From: Bacteriovoracia bacterium | Lineage (GTDB): Bacteria; Bdellovibrionota; Bacteriovoracia; Bacteriovoracales; Bacteriovoracaceae | Direction of reading: 5' to 3' | DNA length: 64,000 nucleotides | Assembly (NCBI GenBank): GCA_030431635.1 | Contig: JAUIIL010000004.1 | Location: 310,001-374,000 of the forward strand | Shown: positions 11,013 through 18,458 of the stretch, piece after piece | Numbering within the stretch: position 1 is the stretch's first letter | How the letters are laid out: every line of letters starts with the position of its first letter | The notes under the pieces: generated by a model | Databases searched by the model: none | What the model saw: the letters and a program-made list of their open reading frames with translations, nothing else | Told to the model about the DNA's origin: nothing | Translations under genes and position numbers: made by a program

Positions 11013-11301
11013 CGTTCTCTGGGGCGAAATATTCTTTTACTGAGCATCCGTAGTTCGAATCCCTAGAGTCCTTATCACTTCTAAACTTGCAGGTATGATA
11101 GAGAATTTCAACACTATCAGCAACTGGTTCATTATTTTCTAATTTTCTTTGATGCTCTTGTTTTAATATCTCAGCTGTTTTTGAGATGGCCTCAGCTTTA
11201 GAATGAGGAAATTCAACCTTAATCCATTTTTCATTTGAAATGATAATATCGTTAGCAAAGGTAAATGTTGAAAAAAGGGCACATATTAGAAGTAATTTCA
11301 C
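10987..11301 (-). CDS. Small exported protein of unknown function
   Basis: A 104-residue protein with a signal peptide (MKLLLICALFSTFTFA, likely cut before NDI). The start is GTG at 11301 with GGAGAT about five bases upstream. The mature part is short and polar, with two cysteines (HTCKF and YGCSV) that could form a disulfide in the periplasm. No family is recognised. Its last 26 bases overlap the end of mltA on the opposite strand. Signal peptide and ribosome site together make it likely to be a real gene. Confidence 0.7.
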   Translation of the reverse strand: MKLLLICALFSTFTFANDIIISNEKWIKVEFPHSKAEAISKTAEILKQEHQRKLENNEPVADSVEILYHTCKFRSDKDSRDSNYGCSVKEYFAPENANHFFEQE

Positions 11302-11397
11302 GACATCTCCGTTTTACATTTAGATTGATTTCGCTTGCAACTTAGCACATGAGAAACAGTGCGCAATACTTTAAGGGCAAATCGTGAAAATAATTCA

Positions 11398-12159
11398 TTA
11401 GGCAGGGTTATCAGAGTTAAAAAATTGGCATTCAAGCCCAAATTTCTCTTTTAAATGAGACATAAGAGACTTAACTCCAAAAACTTCAGTCGCATGGTGG
11501 CCGCCAGCAAAAAAATGAACACCAGCTTCAGCAGCATCATGCCAGTTGTATTCAGAGATTTCCCCAGTCAAATAAGAGTCTAAACCCTCTCTTAAGGCCA
11601 ATTCCCAATCATTGTTGGCCCCCCCAGTGATAATTCCAATATTTTTGATAGGCTTTTGATCTTTAGGGGCAGAGTGGATAATACGGTGCTGAAGAATTTC
11701 TTCTAATTTCTTTTCTAGGAGGTCTGGAGCAATAGGGGAATCAAACTCTCCCTGAAGTCCTGTAGGAGCGCCTTTATAATCACCAAAAGGCTCAATCTCT
11801 TTTAATCCAAGCTTAAGAGCGATTCCAGCAGCGTTGCCAAACTCAACATGAGCATCCAGAGGAAGATGATAGGCCAATAAATTGATATCACTCTTAATTA
11901 GGGGTCTAACTCTCTTTGCAAAAGGGCCAATCAAAGGTTTTGGGCCATGAAACTTCCAAAAAAGACCATGATGAACAATGAGAGCATCAGCTCCCCATTG
12001 AGCTGCTTTTTGGGCAGAGTCCAATGTTGCAGAAACGGCGAAGGCCACTTTTTGAACTTCAACCTTACCTTCAACCTGAAGACCGTTAGGAGCATAGTCA
12101 GAGAACTTTTGGACTTCTAAGAGATCGTTAAGATAGTGAACCAGTTCATGCCTTTTCAT
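11398..12159 (-). CDS. Nif3-like dinuclear metal-centre hexameric protein
   Basis: A 253-residue member of the NIF3/YbgI family, which forms toroidal hexamers with a two-metal site in each subunit. Some members are annotated as GTP cyclohydrolase I type 2, but the cellular role is unsettled. Visible family motifs are the N-terminal YAPNGLQVEG, the metal-binding HHGLFW and AYHLPLDAH, and the C-terminal GGHHATEVFG with the second metal-binding histidine and glutamate. The length matches the short form without the inserted PII-like domain. It is divergent from the aldolase gene next to it, with 92 bases between the two starts. Confidence 0.93.
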   Translation of the reverse strand: MKRHELVHYLNDLLEVQKFSDYAPNGLQVEGKVEVQKVAFAVSATLDSAQKAAQWGADALIVHHGLFWKFHGPKPLIGPFAKRVRPLIKSDINLLAYHLPLDAHVEFGNAAGIALKLGLKEIEPFGDYKGAPTGLQGEFDSPIAPDLLEKKLEEILQHRIIHSAPKDQKPIKNIGIITGGANNDWELALREGLDSYLTGEISEYNWHDAAEAGVHFFAGGHHATEVFGVKSLMSHLKEKFGLECQFFNSDNPA

Positions 12160-12251
12160 ACTTTAAGTATGGGACAAGTAGAAGAATATGGCCATATAGT
12201 TCAGATTTGGTATGCTTCCACGTAAAACTTTTCAATTCAGGAGATAAACAA

Positions 12252-13385
12252 ATGAGCAAGGTTCCAGCTTTAAACAAAGAGCGGCGTTTTCCCTTAAATA
12301 TGACATCGGCCCATGAACTCATTTTAAAGGCCAAAAATGGTGTGAAAGGAAATAAAACGAGCGGGCGTTACGCTCTTCCTGCGTTTAATGTCACAACTTA
12401 CCAAGGAATTGATGCAGCAGTTGGAGCTTTTGAGACACTAGGCTCTTCTGGTGTTTTGGCTTTTTCTAACTCAGCCTTAAAGCATTTTGGGTATGGAGAT
12501 GCGATTAAAGGATTAGAAAGAGTCCACGAATATGTGAAATTGGTGGCCAGGGATTCATCTGTTAAGATAGCGACTCACCTTGATCATGGTGATTATATAA
12601 GTGAGGGAGGAAGAAAAGTCCTACAAGCAGCGGTTTCAACTTTAACCTCAGTTATGGCCGATAACTCAACTGATCATAAAAACAAGAAAGCGACCTCTTT
12701 AGAAATGAATATTGAGGCCACAAGAGAAGTGGTTGAAATGGCCCATCCTTTAGGAGTTTCAGTTGAGGGTGAACTTGGTGTCTTAGCTGGAGTTGAAGAT
12801 GAAGACACTCACTCAGAAGTTTCTACTTATACTGACCCACAAGAACTAAAAGTTTTCTTAGAAAAAACAGGCTGCCTTCTTTTGGCCCCAACTATAGGGA
12901 CGATGCATGGGCCTAATAAAGGAAAGCCTGGAGATGTTGTGAAGCTCAATATAGAGCTTGCTCATGAATGCCTTAAAATCGCAAACTCCATTAATGAAGA
13001 CATTGTCTTTGTGGCCCACGGAGCCTCAACTCTTTATCCTCAAGTTGTTGAGCATGCGATGGCCCAATTAAAAGAGATGGGGGCCATTTCAGATGCAGCA
13101 AATACTTGGCGTGACTTTGTAGGGACTGATTGGAAGCAGATTGAAGGGCTTATTGGTGCTGGTTTTTGTAAAATCAACACTGATACAGAGAATCGCCAAA
13201 CATACCTTGCTTCTTTATTAGCTGCGATTAAGCAAGGCCCAGCTAAAATTGATATCCGCTTTTTTGAAAAGGCAACTTATGAAGGTCTTTATAAGTCTTA
13301 TATGCAGAAGCTTATCATGGCCGGTAATTACGGCGTTTGGCATGAGCCCAAAATTGACGTCAACTCGTTTAAGTTTGAACTCTAA
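12252..13385 (+). CDS. fba: Fructose-bisphosphate aldolase, class II
   Basis: A zinc-dependent aldolase that reversibly splits fructose 1,6-bisphosphate into dihydroxyacetone phosphate and glyceraldehyde 3-phosphate (glycolysis and gluconeogenesis, cytoplasm). Motifs are ALPAFNVTTYQ near the N-terminus, the active-site THLDHGD, the metal-binding SVEGELG, the glycine-rich APTIGTMHG and the late VAHGAST. ATG 12252 is chosen as start because CAGGAGA lies eight bases upstream; this gives 377 residues, slightly longer than the usual 340-360. An upstream in-frame start at 12207 lacks a ribosome site. A perfect inverted repeat follows the stop. Confidence 0.95.
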   Translation: MSKVPALNKERRFPLNMTSAHELILKAKNGVKGNKTSGRYALPAFNVTTYQGIDAAVGAFETLGSSGVLAFSNSALKHFGYGDAIKGLERVHEYVKLVARDSSVKIATHLDHGDYISEGGRKVLQAAVSTLTSVMADNSTDHKNKKATSLEMNIEATREVVEMAHPLGVSVEGELGVLAGVEDEDTHSEVSTYTDPQELKVFLEKTGCLLLAPTIGTMHGPNKGKPGDVVKLNIELAHECLKIANSINEDIVFVAHGASTLYPQVVEHAMAQLKEMGAISDAANTWRDFVGTDWKQIEGLIGAGFCKINTDTENRQTYLASLLAAIKQGPAKIDIRFFEKATYEGLYKSYMQKLIMAGNYGVWHEPKIDVNSFKFEL

Positions 13386-13394
13386 AATTTAAGA

Positions 13395-13440
13395 ATTCCT
13401 TACCTAAGTATTGAATTAATTAGGTAAGGAATAGTTTTTT
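13395..13440 (+). terminator. Rho-independent terminator after fba
   Basis: A perfect 13-base inverted repeat pairs 13395-13407 with 13420-13432 around a 12-base loop, followed by a T run at 13434-13440. It ends fba transcription. It also sits at the stop codon of the facing small gene and may serve both directions. Confidence 0.9.
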
Positions 13441-13906
13441 AATCTTTAGTAACGTGTCTCATTCCTCTATCAACTCCAGACACACCTTGCATAACAAGAC
13501 CTTCTTGGCACTCATCAGTCTTTTTTAAGAACTCAGCAAGAACTTGTCGTTCTGTTCTCTCACTTGGAATTTTAGTCGTATCCCAATAGGAGTCATACTT
13601 GATCTCTAGCCTTACGAGTTCTTCGTACTTCTTCCCGGGGTATTGACCATAATCATAACGATATATTTTAAAGACCTGATTTCTTCTACTATCGGCTGGA
13701 TCATTTTTATCGGCTTCCATATAGCAGTAAGCTTTAGAACATCCGGCTTTTAGTGTTTGATTTTCAAGAGAAACCTTTGGGATTTCATCCTTCGCACAAC
13801 CCATAACTTCAAAACTTAAAGTTTCTCCGTTTTCTAGAACAATTTTTTCTTGAGCAAAAGCTTCAAAAAACCCTAAACACAGTAATCCAATGAAAAGTTT
13901 TTTCAT
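13439..13906 (-). CDS. Small exported protein downstream of the AAA+/M41 gene
   Basis: A 155-residue protein of unknown function. It starts at ATG 13906 with GGAGAG just upstream; a longer reading from 13930 has no ribosome site. The signal peptide is MKKLFIGLLCLGFFEAFA, cut before QEK. The mature part has several cysteines (MGCAK, KAGCSKAYCY, DECQ) that could form disulfides. It begins about 20 bases after the stop of the AAA+/M41 gene on the same strand, so the two are very likely cotranscribed and this may be a partner or substrate (inference). Confidence 0.8.
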   Translation of the reverse strand: MKKLFIGLLCLGFFEAFAQEKIVLENGETLSFEVMGCAKDEIPKVSLENQTLKAGCSKAYCYMEADKNDPADSRRNQVFKIYRYDYGQYPGKKYEELVRLEIKYDSYWDTTKIPSERTERQVLAEFLKKTDECQEGLVMQGVSGVDRGMRHVTKD

Positions 13907-13926
13907 AATCTCTCCTTTTCGAGTCC

Positions 13927-16900
13927 TCATTTCTTAGTCTTTTTTCCTTCAAATGTAAAATGGGGGTTACAATTCCCTGAATCCGCACCTTTATAGTGTT
14001 TATCTAAGATTTCTTCAAAAATGTTCAAGGCCTTCTGCATATTTTCGGTGGCCGTTGTTTGAGTTTCACCTTGTTTGAATTTTTTGGCCTTAAGGGCATC
14101 TTCAGTTGGCTCTTGAATAATATTATTAAAAAATTTGTTTAAATTTGAGGCTTCAACCCCAACGGCTTCGCCTTCCTTACCTGGATAGGGGTAATCGATT
14201 AATTGGTAAAAATTCTTTTCCGTATAAATTCCATTAAAAGCAACCTTGGTAATTTTATCGGCGTACCATTCTCTCGAGTGGGCCTTAAGAAAATCTTCGA
14301 TAATATACTTTTCCATGTCTGCCAAAATTTTTCCCATTCTCTCCATCTCTTTCGCATCTATGGTCCCATGGCCAGGCATTAAAGTAGCTGCTTTGAGAGA
14401 TCCTTCCTGATGATCGTAAATAATTCCTCTAGGATCATGGCCAAGTTTTTTCAGTAGAAAAAACAGATCGCTTGAAGCTTGGGTGATATCGCCAGAAGCT
14501 CCACTTCTAATTTGCAAATTAGCTTTATTTGATAGTGGATCATCACTTAAGAAAATTTTCTCCATGGCCCTAGCAGCAAGTAGTAAGTAAATGCTTTGTA
14601 TTCTTTCAGCAGCATTATTTGAAAAATCGTTCAGGTGCTCTTTAATAAAGCTGACAAATCCACCGACTCCATTAATTGGGGAGTAGCTTACAACATGACC
14701 AAAACGTTTTCCAAGTCGAACAGCTTCCATCGCATGTCCAAATTCATGAATAGAAGTAAGAAGTCTACCCTGGGGAACTTTTCCAAAAACTTTAGGAGAA
14801 GGAAAGCGAAGAACGACTGGGCGAGTGTAGAGTTCTCTCCAAGCTCCACCACTTCTTAGTTTTATCTTAGCGATCACAATAGGCTGCTGTCTACTTTGAG
14901 TGACTGGTTTAAAATCAAACTTTAAAACGATAGGCTCTTTCGCAAGCTGAGAGCTCTTTGGAATGCTCTTAAGAGCAAATTCTAAATCTTGGCCTAGAAT
15001 ATCTTGGACTGTGATAACAGTATTTCTCGCCCCCTCAGAAGGAATGACTGACTCAGCATAAAGATATTTTTTATATTCAGAGGAGAGTTCTGTGAATATC
15101 TGACTTAAGTTTTTCTTTGTTTTTGGGTCTGTAAATTTTTTGTCAAGAATAGAATTTGAAACAATCTTGATGAGTTTTTGATACTCAAAATGGGTTAAAG
15201 GCTTAACAATAAAAGCATTATTAATCAAACGGCTTACAGTTTCTGGTAAAAATAAGCTCCCAAAAACTTTTTTCTTATTAGCAAGAGTTCTACTCATTGA
15301 GTCCCAAGCATTCATCACATCATCAACAGAAGTTAAGCGTGGGTCAGCTTGAAAACCGAATCGGTCGACTCCAAAATTCATTGTAAGAAAAGTAAAAGCG
15401 TTTCTAATATCAAGATTAACCACATCAGTATAAGAACCTCTATTGACTGTTTTTTGTAATCGACCGCTATTCATAAGCTCTTTTAAGATTGAAATAACAG
15501 GCCTATCAACGACAAAGCCTGTTTGTGGATTAACTTCATGAATTTTATCCAGCTCCTCTATTAAAAGGACATAGCGATCTTCAGGGCCAAAGTTTTGAGT
15601 CTTTTTAATTAATTCTGTCAGAAACTTATCAACAACTTCACTTTCATTAGATTGAAAATCTTGCATGTTAATTTGAACGATTTCTAGTCCAGTAAAATGG
15701 GCCGTAAGTTTAGCGATTTCACTTTTTCCAATACCAGGGAAACCTGCTAGAAGAGAGAAGGCTGGGCGTTCCAAGTTTTTTACAGGTCTTTGAATAAATT
15801 CATCAAACCTCTCTTCAATAAGTTTTGTAATAGCATTTTGTCCAATAATAAATTGATTAATTTTTTCGGCCAGGTTTGTCTTTTGGGCCTTTACTTTGGG
15901 AAATCTTGCTTCATAGATTTGTTTTTTGGTAATAACATCAGCTCTTTCTTTTCTTTCAATTAATTCTGGAGCTGTATCTTCAACCACGCTAGGTCTGATG
16001 AAATAGTTGTTTTCTTTATTAAATTCAATATCAAAGTCAAACTCATCATCGGTTCTCATGCGCCATTGTTTGTTTGTATAGAGCATTGGCGTGACTTTAA
16101 TATTTGTTATGCCTCGTTCTTGGTTATAGTCAAGTAAGAGGTGTCTAGGTCTATTAAGCTCTTCTCCATCAGAAGGTCCTTTGGCCTTTGTCCCATAGTT
16201 AATGAGATAGTTGATATAGTTTTTAACATGGAAAACAGTCATCCTCGCTCCTGTTGGAGGATCGACTGAATGTTGTTTGAAAAAATCAACTAAGTTTTCA
16301 GTATAACTGACTTTGAGCTTTCTTTCTTTGAAAGTCATTAGATTACTAGCGATACTGGCTTCGATATTGGCCTTGACAATTTTTCTGTAATCAACATCGT
16401 TAAGAGGTTTAACGATACTAATATTGGGGCCGAGTCTTCCCACCGTATTAGGTCTAAAAAGTTTTGAGAGGACTTTGTTTTTGGCAGAAGGTTTCGTCGT
16501 AATCCATTCATGAAACTTTTCAAGATCTTCGATAGAGTAATCAAAGAAGTTCTTTTTCTCCTTTAAAATTTCTTCTGAGAAATTACTGATCTCTTCGCTA
16601 GAGAAGTTCATCGCTGTTAAAATAAGAGCGTTAGAAAAATCTAGAACAGTTCTTCCATAATCAACTTTTCCATCAGTAAGAATCTCATTTAAAGAGCCAA
16701 TAAGGTAATTAGTTCTTTCACCAAGAGGGCCTTCTCCTTGAGTAATCTCTGGAACTTTGTCGATTTCATCAAAAATAACAGCAGTGGGATTTCCCTTCTT
16801 CAGATTTTCTGAGATTTGATAGAAGATATTTTTTAAATCCCATTCTTTTTCATAAGAAATAAATTGTTGAGCTTCAATAATAAAGACATCAATACCAGTC

Positions 16901-17283
16901 ACTTCCTTAATTTTGGCTAGCATGGCCGACTTCCCAATACCAGGAAGTCCAATCAGATGCATAGCAACGGGATCTTTTTTTCGTGAACCAAAATTCTCTA
17001 GAGTTTGAACAAGTTTATGTTGAAGAAGGTTGGCCACTTCTTCTTGCCCTACGATCTCCTTACTGATTTCTTCACTAAGAGTTAAGGCCTTCTTAATGTA
17101 TTTTTGCATTTTGGAAGATCCATAACGGGCTTTATTAATCTTATTGAGATCGTAGCGTCCATCACCAATATTAACTTCAACATCATTAACTGTTTTTTTC
17201 TCATCACCATTTTGAGCAAAAAGATTTGAATGACAAAAAATAAAGAAGAATAAGAATAGAAGGGGTGATTGAAAAAATGACAT
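13927..17283 (-). CDS. Exported-looking double AAA+ ATPase with FtsH-type (M41) zinc peptidase domain, copy A
   Basis: 1118 residues. A hydrophobic signal-like N-terminus (1-24, ending LFAQ) is followed by two Clp-type AAA+ modules and an M41-like peptidase. Module 1 has Walker A GLPGIGKS (112-119), Walker B AVIFDEID (168-175), a sensor-1 Asn in AMNF and a sensor-2-like GAR (345-347). Module 2 has Walker A GFPGIGKS (514-521), Walker B LLIEELD (Glu in place of the usual Asp) and GAR (751-753). The peptidase domain has HEFGH at 846-850, a helix like FtsH's GRAAEE (LAARAMEKI, 901-909) and the probable third zinc ligand Asp932 in SGASGDI. FtsH itself has one AAA module and two membrane helices; I know of no family with this order. 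The start ATG has GGAGAA five bases upstream. A paralogue lies at 32638-35859. The function is probably ATP-driven unfolding and proteolysis, but the compartment is puzzling. Confidence 0.9.
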   Translation of the reverse strand: MSFFQSPLLFLFFFIFCHSNLFAQNGDEKKTVNDVEVNIGDGRYDLNKINKARYGSSKMQKYIKKALTLSEEISKEIVGQEEVANLLQHKLVQTLENFGSRKKDPVAMHLIGLPGIGKSAMLAKIKEVTGIDVFIIEAQQFISYEKEWDLKNIFYQISENLKKGNPTAVIFDEIDKVPEITQGEGPLGERTNYLIGSLNEILTDGKVDYGRTVLDFSNALILTAMNFSSEEISNFSEEILKEKKNFFDYSIEDLEKFHEWITTKPSAKNKVLSKLFRPNTVGRLGPNISIVKPLNDVDYRKIVKANIEASIASNLMTFKERKLKVSYTENLVDFFKQHSVDPPTGARMTVFHVKNYINYLINYGTKAKGPSDGEELNRPRHLLLDYNQERGITNIKVTPMLYTNKQWRMRTDDEFDFDIEFNKENNYFIRPSVVEDTAPELIERKERADVITKKQIYEARFPKVKAQKTNLAEKINQFIIGQNAITKLIEERFDEFIQRPVKNLERPAFSLLAGFPGIGKSEIAKLTAHFTGLEIVQINMQDFQSNESEVVDKFLTELIKKTQNFGPEDRYVLLIEELDKIHEVNPQTGFVVDRPVISILKELMNSGRLQKTVNRGSYTDVVNLDIRNAFTFLTMNFGVDRFGFQADPRLTSVDDVMNAWDSMSRTLANKKKVFGSLFLPETVSRLINNAFIVKPLTHFEYQKLIKIVSNSILDKKFTDPKTKKNLSQIFTELSSEYKKYLYAESVIPSEGARNTVITVQDILGQDLEFALKSIPKSSQLAKEPIVLKFDFKPVTQSRQQPIVIAKIKLRSGGAWRELYTRPVVLRFPSPKVFGKVPQGRLLTSIHEFGHAMEAVRLGKRFGHVVSYSPINGVGGFVSFIKEHLNDFSNNAAERIQSIYLLLAARAMEKIFLSDDPLSNKANLQIRSGASGDITQASSDLFFLLKKLGHDPRGIIYDHQEGSLKAATLMPGHGTIDAKEMERMGKILADMEKYIIEDFLKAHSREWYADKITKVAFNGIYTEKNFYQLIDYPYPGKEGEAVGVEASNLNKFFNNIIQEPTEDALKAKKFKQGETQTTATENMQKALNIFEEILDKHYKGADSGNCNPHFTFEGKKTKK

Positions 17284-17470
17284 TAAGCGTTCTCCATTAC
17301 AGCACTAGCAAGTTTAACTTTTATGCTTCTAGCAGTGACTTTGAGTCAAGACAAGAGCAATGCGTTTAAAAAAAGAACTCATAACGCAAAGTATAGATAA
17401 AAAAAATCACTATCTTAACATGTGCAAATGAAACTTCTTTTTGAAAAAGGCAAGATGGTTGCAACAGTTA

Positions 17471-17533
17471 CAGTTTAGGGAAACCTAAACTGCCCCCCAA
17501 TACAGGGTCTGAGCGAAAGCTCAGGCCCTTTTT
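17471..17533 (+). ncRNA. Candidate small RNA or leader: two GAAA-capped hairpins with a C-rich linker
   Basis: A perfect 9-base-pair hairpin (17471-17479 with 17484-17492, GAAA loop) is followed by an unpaired linker with six C residues (17493-17498), then a 10-base-pair terminator hairpin (GAAA loop) and a T run. No plus-strand coding sequence precedes it, as the upstream gene runs the other way, so the terminator must end a short non-coding transcript or a leader for the transporter pair starting at 17572. The 5' end is not defined. No known riboswitch class was recognised. Confidence 0.45.
17505..17533 (+). terminator. Strong rho-independent terminator
   Basis: Stem 17505-17514 pairs with 17519-17528 with one G-T pair and a GAAA tetraloop, followed by five T residues. 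It ends 38 bases before the start of the YdcZ-like gene, so it acts on whatever is transcribed from the 17284-17500 intergenic stretch. Confidence 0.85.
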
Positions 17534-17571
17534 AATTTACACTTTGCTTCATTCATGAAATAGCTAGGTTT

Positions 17572-18015
17572 ATGGGAAATTTGAAGTTAAGTTTTCTGGC
17601 CGTGCTCTCAGGAACCCTCTTGGCCTTAATGATAAGTTTTAATAGCACCTTGGGCTTTTATACTTCAGCTGGTTTCTCATCTCTTATGGCCCATTTAGTT
17701 GGTTTTATTGGTTCATATTTCCTTTGGCTTTTAATTGAGCGCAAAGGCTACTTTCCTTTTAGTTCCAAATCTCCAGTTTATAGTTATTTTGGAGGATGTG
17801 TTGGAGCTTGTATTGTTATCATCTCTAATATCACTGTCCAAAGCCCAATCGGTTTAGGTGGTACTGTCGCACTGTCTATTTTGGGACAAATTAGTTTTAG
17901 CTTAGTTTGTGATATTTTTGGATACTTTGGGTTGCCCAAAAGAATTATTAATAAATATGACCTTGGGCAAATGTTCCTCGTTCTTTTTGGGACAATGATT
18001 ATTATATTTGGATAG
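17572..18015 (+). CDS. YdcZ/DUF606-like small membrane transporter subunit 1
   Basis: A 147-residue inner-membrane protein with four or five hydrophobic helices, of the DUF606 (YdcZ) type in the drug/metabolite transporter superfamily. Visible features are the first helix with FNSTLGF, the second with LMAHLVGFIGSYFLW, a Gly-rich third (FGGCVGACIVIISN) and the LGGTVALSILGQISF segment typical of the family. Substrate is unknown. The next gene starts two bases after the stop and encodes a similar protein, so the pair may form an antiparallel heterodimer, as two-gene members of this superfamily do. The ribosome site is weak. Confidence 0.8.
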   Translation: MGNLKLSFLAVLSGTLLALMISFNSTLGFYTSAGFSSLMAHLVGFIGSYFLWLLIERKGYFPFSSKSPVYSYFGGCVGACIVIISNITVQSPIGLGGTVALSILGQISFSLVCDIFGYFGLPKRIINKYDLGQMFLVLFGTMIIIFG

Positions 18016-18017
18016 AA

Positions 18018-18458
18018 ATGTTTTACGTCTTACTTGGATTTATTAATGGTCTTTTGATTGGTCTTTCTCGTGTGGTCAATTCACGGCTTGGGGGCTTTGT
18101 CGGAGCATTAGCTTCATCTGTCTGGAACCATTTAGTAGGACTCGTTGTTCTTTTAATTGCAGGCTTTTTCGTTTCAAATTTTTTTCAATGGGAAAAGCTC
18201 TCAAACATACCTTGGTATTATTGTATTGGAGGGTTATTAGGAGCATGCTTTGTAACTCTTAATAGTGTTCTTATTCCACGTATAGGAGCTTTTCGCTCTA
18301 TCATCTTAATTGTTGCCGGGGAGATGATAGGGGGAGTGTTTCTTGATTATTATCAAGGAAAAAGTGATGAACTCTTTAACTCATTGTTTGGGGCTGTTTT
18401 TATTATTTTAGGCCTTGCAGTGAAGGCCTTTGATAAAAAAACTAATTCTCCCACCTAA
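18018..18458 (+). CDS. YdcZ/DUF606-like small membrane transporter subunit 2
   Basis: A 146-residue membrane protein with four or five hydrophobic helices, similar in pattern to the preceding gene: VVNSRLGGFVGALASSVWN matches the family's N-terminal consensus, followed by a Gly-rich helix (IGGLLGACFVTLNS). It starts two bases after the upstream stop, which suggests translational coupling. Its 3' end overlaps the facing outer-membrane-like gene by 17 bases. Function beyond small-molecule transport cannot be inferred. Confidence 0.8.
   Translation: MFYVLLGFINGLLIGLSRVVNSRLGGFVGALASSVWNHLVGLVVLLIAGFFVSNFFQWEKLSNIPWYYCIGGLLGACFVTLNSVLIPRIGAFRSIILIVAGEMIGGVFLDYYQGKSDELFNSLFGAVFIILGLAVKAFDKKTNSPT

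Noticed and set aside
11053-11063. A GTTCGAATCCC string like a tRNA T-loop
   Set aside because: No matching acceptor, D or anticodon stems surround it, and it lies inside a plausible exported-protein gene.
12207-12251. Upstream start for the aldolase
   Set aside because: The added 15 residues do not resemble the family, and the good ribosome site is placed for ATG 12252.
17471-17533. A known riboswitch class (c-di-GMP, guanidine, TPP, fluoride) in the two-hairpin element
   Set aside because: None of the conserved core bases of these classes could be recognised; only the hairpins and terminator are supported.
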